Positions 63,603 through 64,000 of a DNA stretch of 64,000 bases are shown in pieces. The position numbers were made by a program, and so were the translations under genes. This stretch comes from Sphingopyxis lindanitolerans. Lineage in GTDB: Bacteria; Pseudomonadota; Alphaproteobacteria; Sphingomonadales; Sphingomonadaceae. A model generated the notes under the pieces. The model was not told the origin of the DNA. It made no database searches and saw only the letters and a list, made by a program, of their open reading frames with translations. Position 1 is the first letter of the stretch, and each line of letters opens with the position of its first letter. Location: the NCBI RefSeq assembly GCF_002993885.1, contig NZ_CM009578.1, positions 3,426,214-3,490,213 of the forward strand. Direction: 5' to 3'.

Positions 63603-64000
63603 CAGGCGGCTGGCTCCTTGCGAGGCGGGACGGCCCACTTCATCTCGCCGGTGTCAGGATCGCGCCAAGAATTGAATCCGGAGGGGTAATCATTCCCGAC
63701 TATTTCGAAAATACGGGCGATCTCGCTTGTCGTGATGAAGCTGAGACGGGTTTTCTTGTCACGGTCGCTGGTGAAGAAAGCGCCGTGCCCATCATCATGT
63801 CCAGATAATACGAAGATGAAGCTGTGAACCATCTGATGCGCAACGTAGAGAAGATCACGCTGCTCGGAGCGACCAACCTCCAGATCATACAGCTCCCAGA
63901 ACTCGCTGCGATTATACCAGTCAACCAGTGGCTGCCCTGTCCGCTTGGGGTAACACTTTAAGGAAACCTGCAAATCGCGGGTTTCCGGGCTGACCTTCCC
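63602..64000 (-). CDS. Unrecognised partner protein of the TOPRIM gene (5' end outside window)
   Basis: The frame is open to the window edge on the minus strand, so the true start is not seen; the visible C-terminal 132 residues begin GKVSPETRDLQVSLKCYPKR. The text DLLYVAHQMVHSFIFVLSGH may be a helix with a HEPN-like feel, but no diagnostic R-x4-6-H motif is certain. It ends in TGA sharing a base with the TOPRIM protein's ATG, so the two products are probably made together. Low GC. I cannot assign a family. Confidence 0.6.
   Translation of the reverse strand, partial: GKVSPETRDLQVSLKCYPKRTGQPLVDWYNRSEFWELYDLEVGRSEQRDLLYVAHQMVHSFIFVLSGHDDGHGAFFTSDRDKKTRLSFITTSEIARIFEIVGNDYPSGFNSWRDPDTGEMKWAVPPRKEPAA

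Noticed and set aside
52666..64000. Second copy of the tRNA-Tyr 3' end as right attachment site
   Set aside because: Looked for cagccctgtccacc and parts of it downstream on both strands; none was found, so no attR is called.

Overview
The window is high-GC chromosomal DNA of an alphaproteobacterium of the order Sphingomonadales, most likely a Sphingopyxis-like member of Sphingomonadaceae. This rests on the ftsA-ftsZ-SPOR-dgt order, the split glycine decarboxylase (gcvPA/gcvPB) behind a tandem glycine riboswitch, the many TonB/SPOR/DUF families typical of sphingomonads, and the style of the intergenic palindromes. The genus call is inference from gene content only.

Bases 1-52750 look like stable core genome. 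They hold the end of the division cluster (ftsA, ftsZ, a TPR/SPOR protein, a dGTPase); a glycine cleavage operon (riboswitch, gcvT, gcvH, a glycosyltransferase-like gene, gcvPA, gcvPB) followed by small metabolic genes and an acyl-CoA synthetase; leuA with a leucine-rich leader peptide and complementary RNA segments; YceI and CHAT-domain secreted proteins; a bioF-bioD-bioA biotin operon; ilvB-ilvN-ilvC behind miaA, with serB divergent; a ParA / ribbon-helix-helix-like / SPOR-lipoprotein operon opposite a Sel1/SPOR gene; a LuxR-type regulator; pyrimidine genes (pyrB plus a dihydroorotase-like protein lacking the metal ligands); ruvX; gatCAB; a periplasmic amidohydrolase; tRNA-Leu(UAG); trigger factor with a long lysine/alanine-rich tail; an AlkA-type glycosylase; a ferredoxin; and rlmB. 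Branched-chain amino acid, glycine one-carbon, biotin and pyrimidine metabolism are all represented. Several families of palindromic intergenic repeats lie between genes, and often inside operons.

From tRNA-Tyr(GUA) at 52666-52751 onward the sequence is accessory. A P4-type tyrosine integrase starts about 190 bases after the tRNA. It is followed by a FecI/FecR/TonB-receptor surface-signalling set, whose receptor has an AT-rich central block. Then come a predicted diiron metal-dependent hydrolase, a DUF2147 protein, a LuxR solo, an XRE regulator divergent from a DUF2285 protein with an operator-like palindrome between them, and finally a clearly lower-GC two-gene operon running off the right edge. 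The second gene of that operon encodes an apparent HEPN/Toprim-N plus TOPRIM protein, and the first encodes an unrecognised partner. No second copy of the tRNA-Tyr end was seen, so the distal edge of the island is probably beyond the window.

The best candidates for something under-described are the two-gene TOPRIM module at the right edge, the leucine leader upstream of leuA, the ParA/RHH/SPOR operon, the secreted CHAT protein and the gcv-embedded glycosyltransferase.
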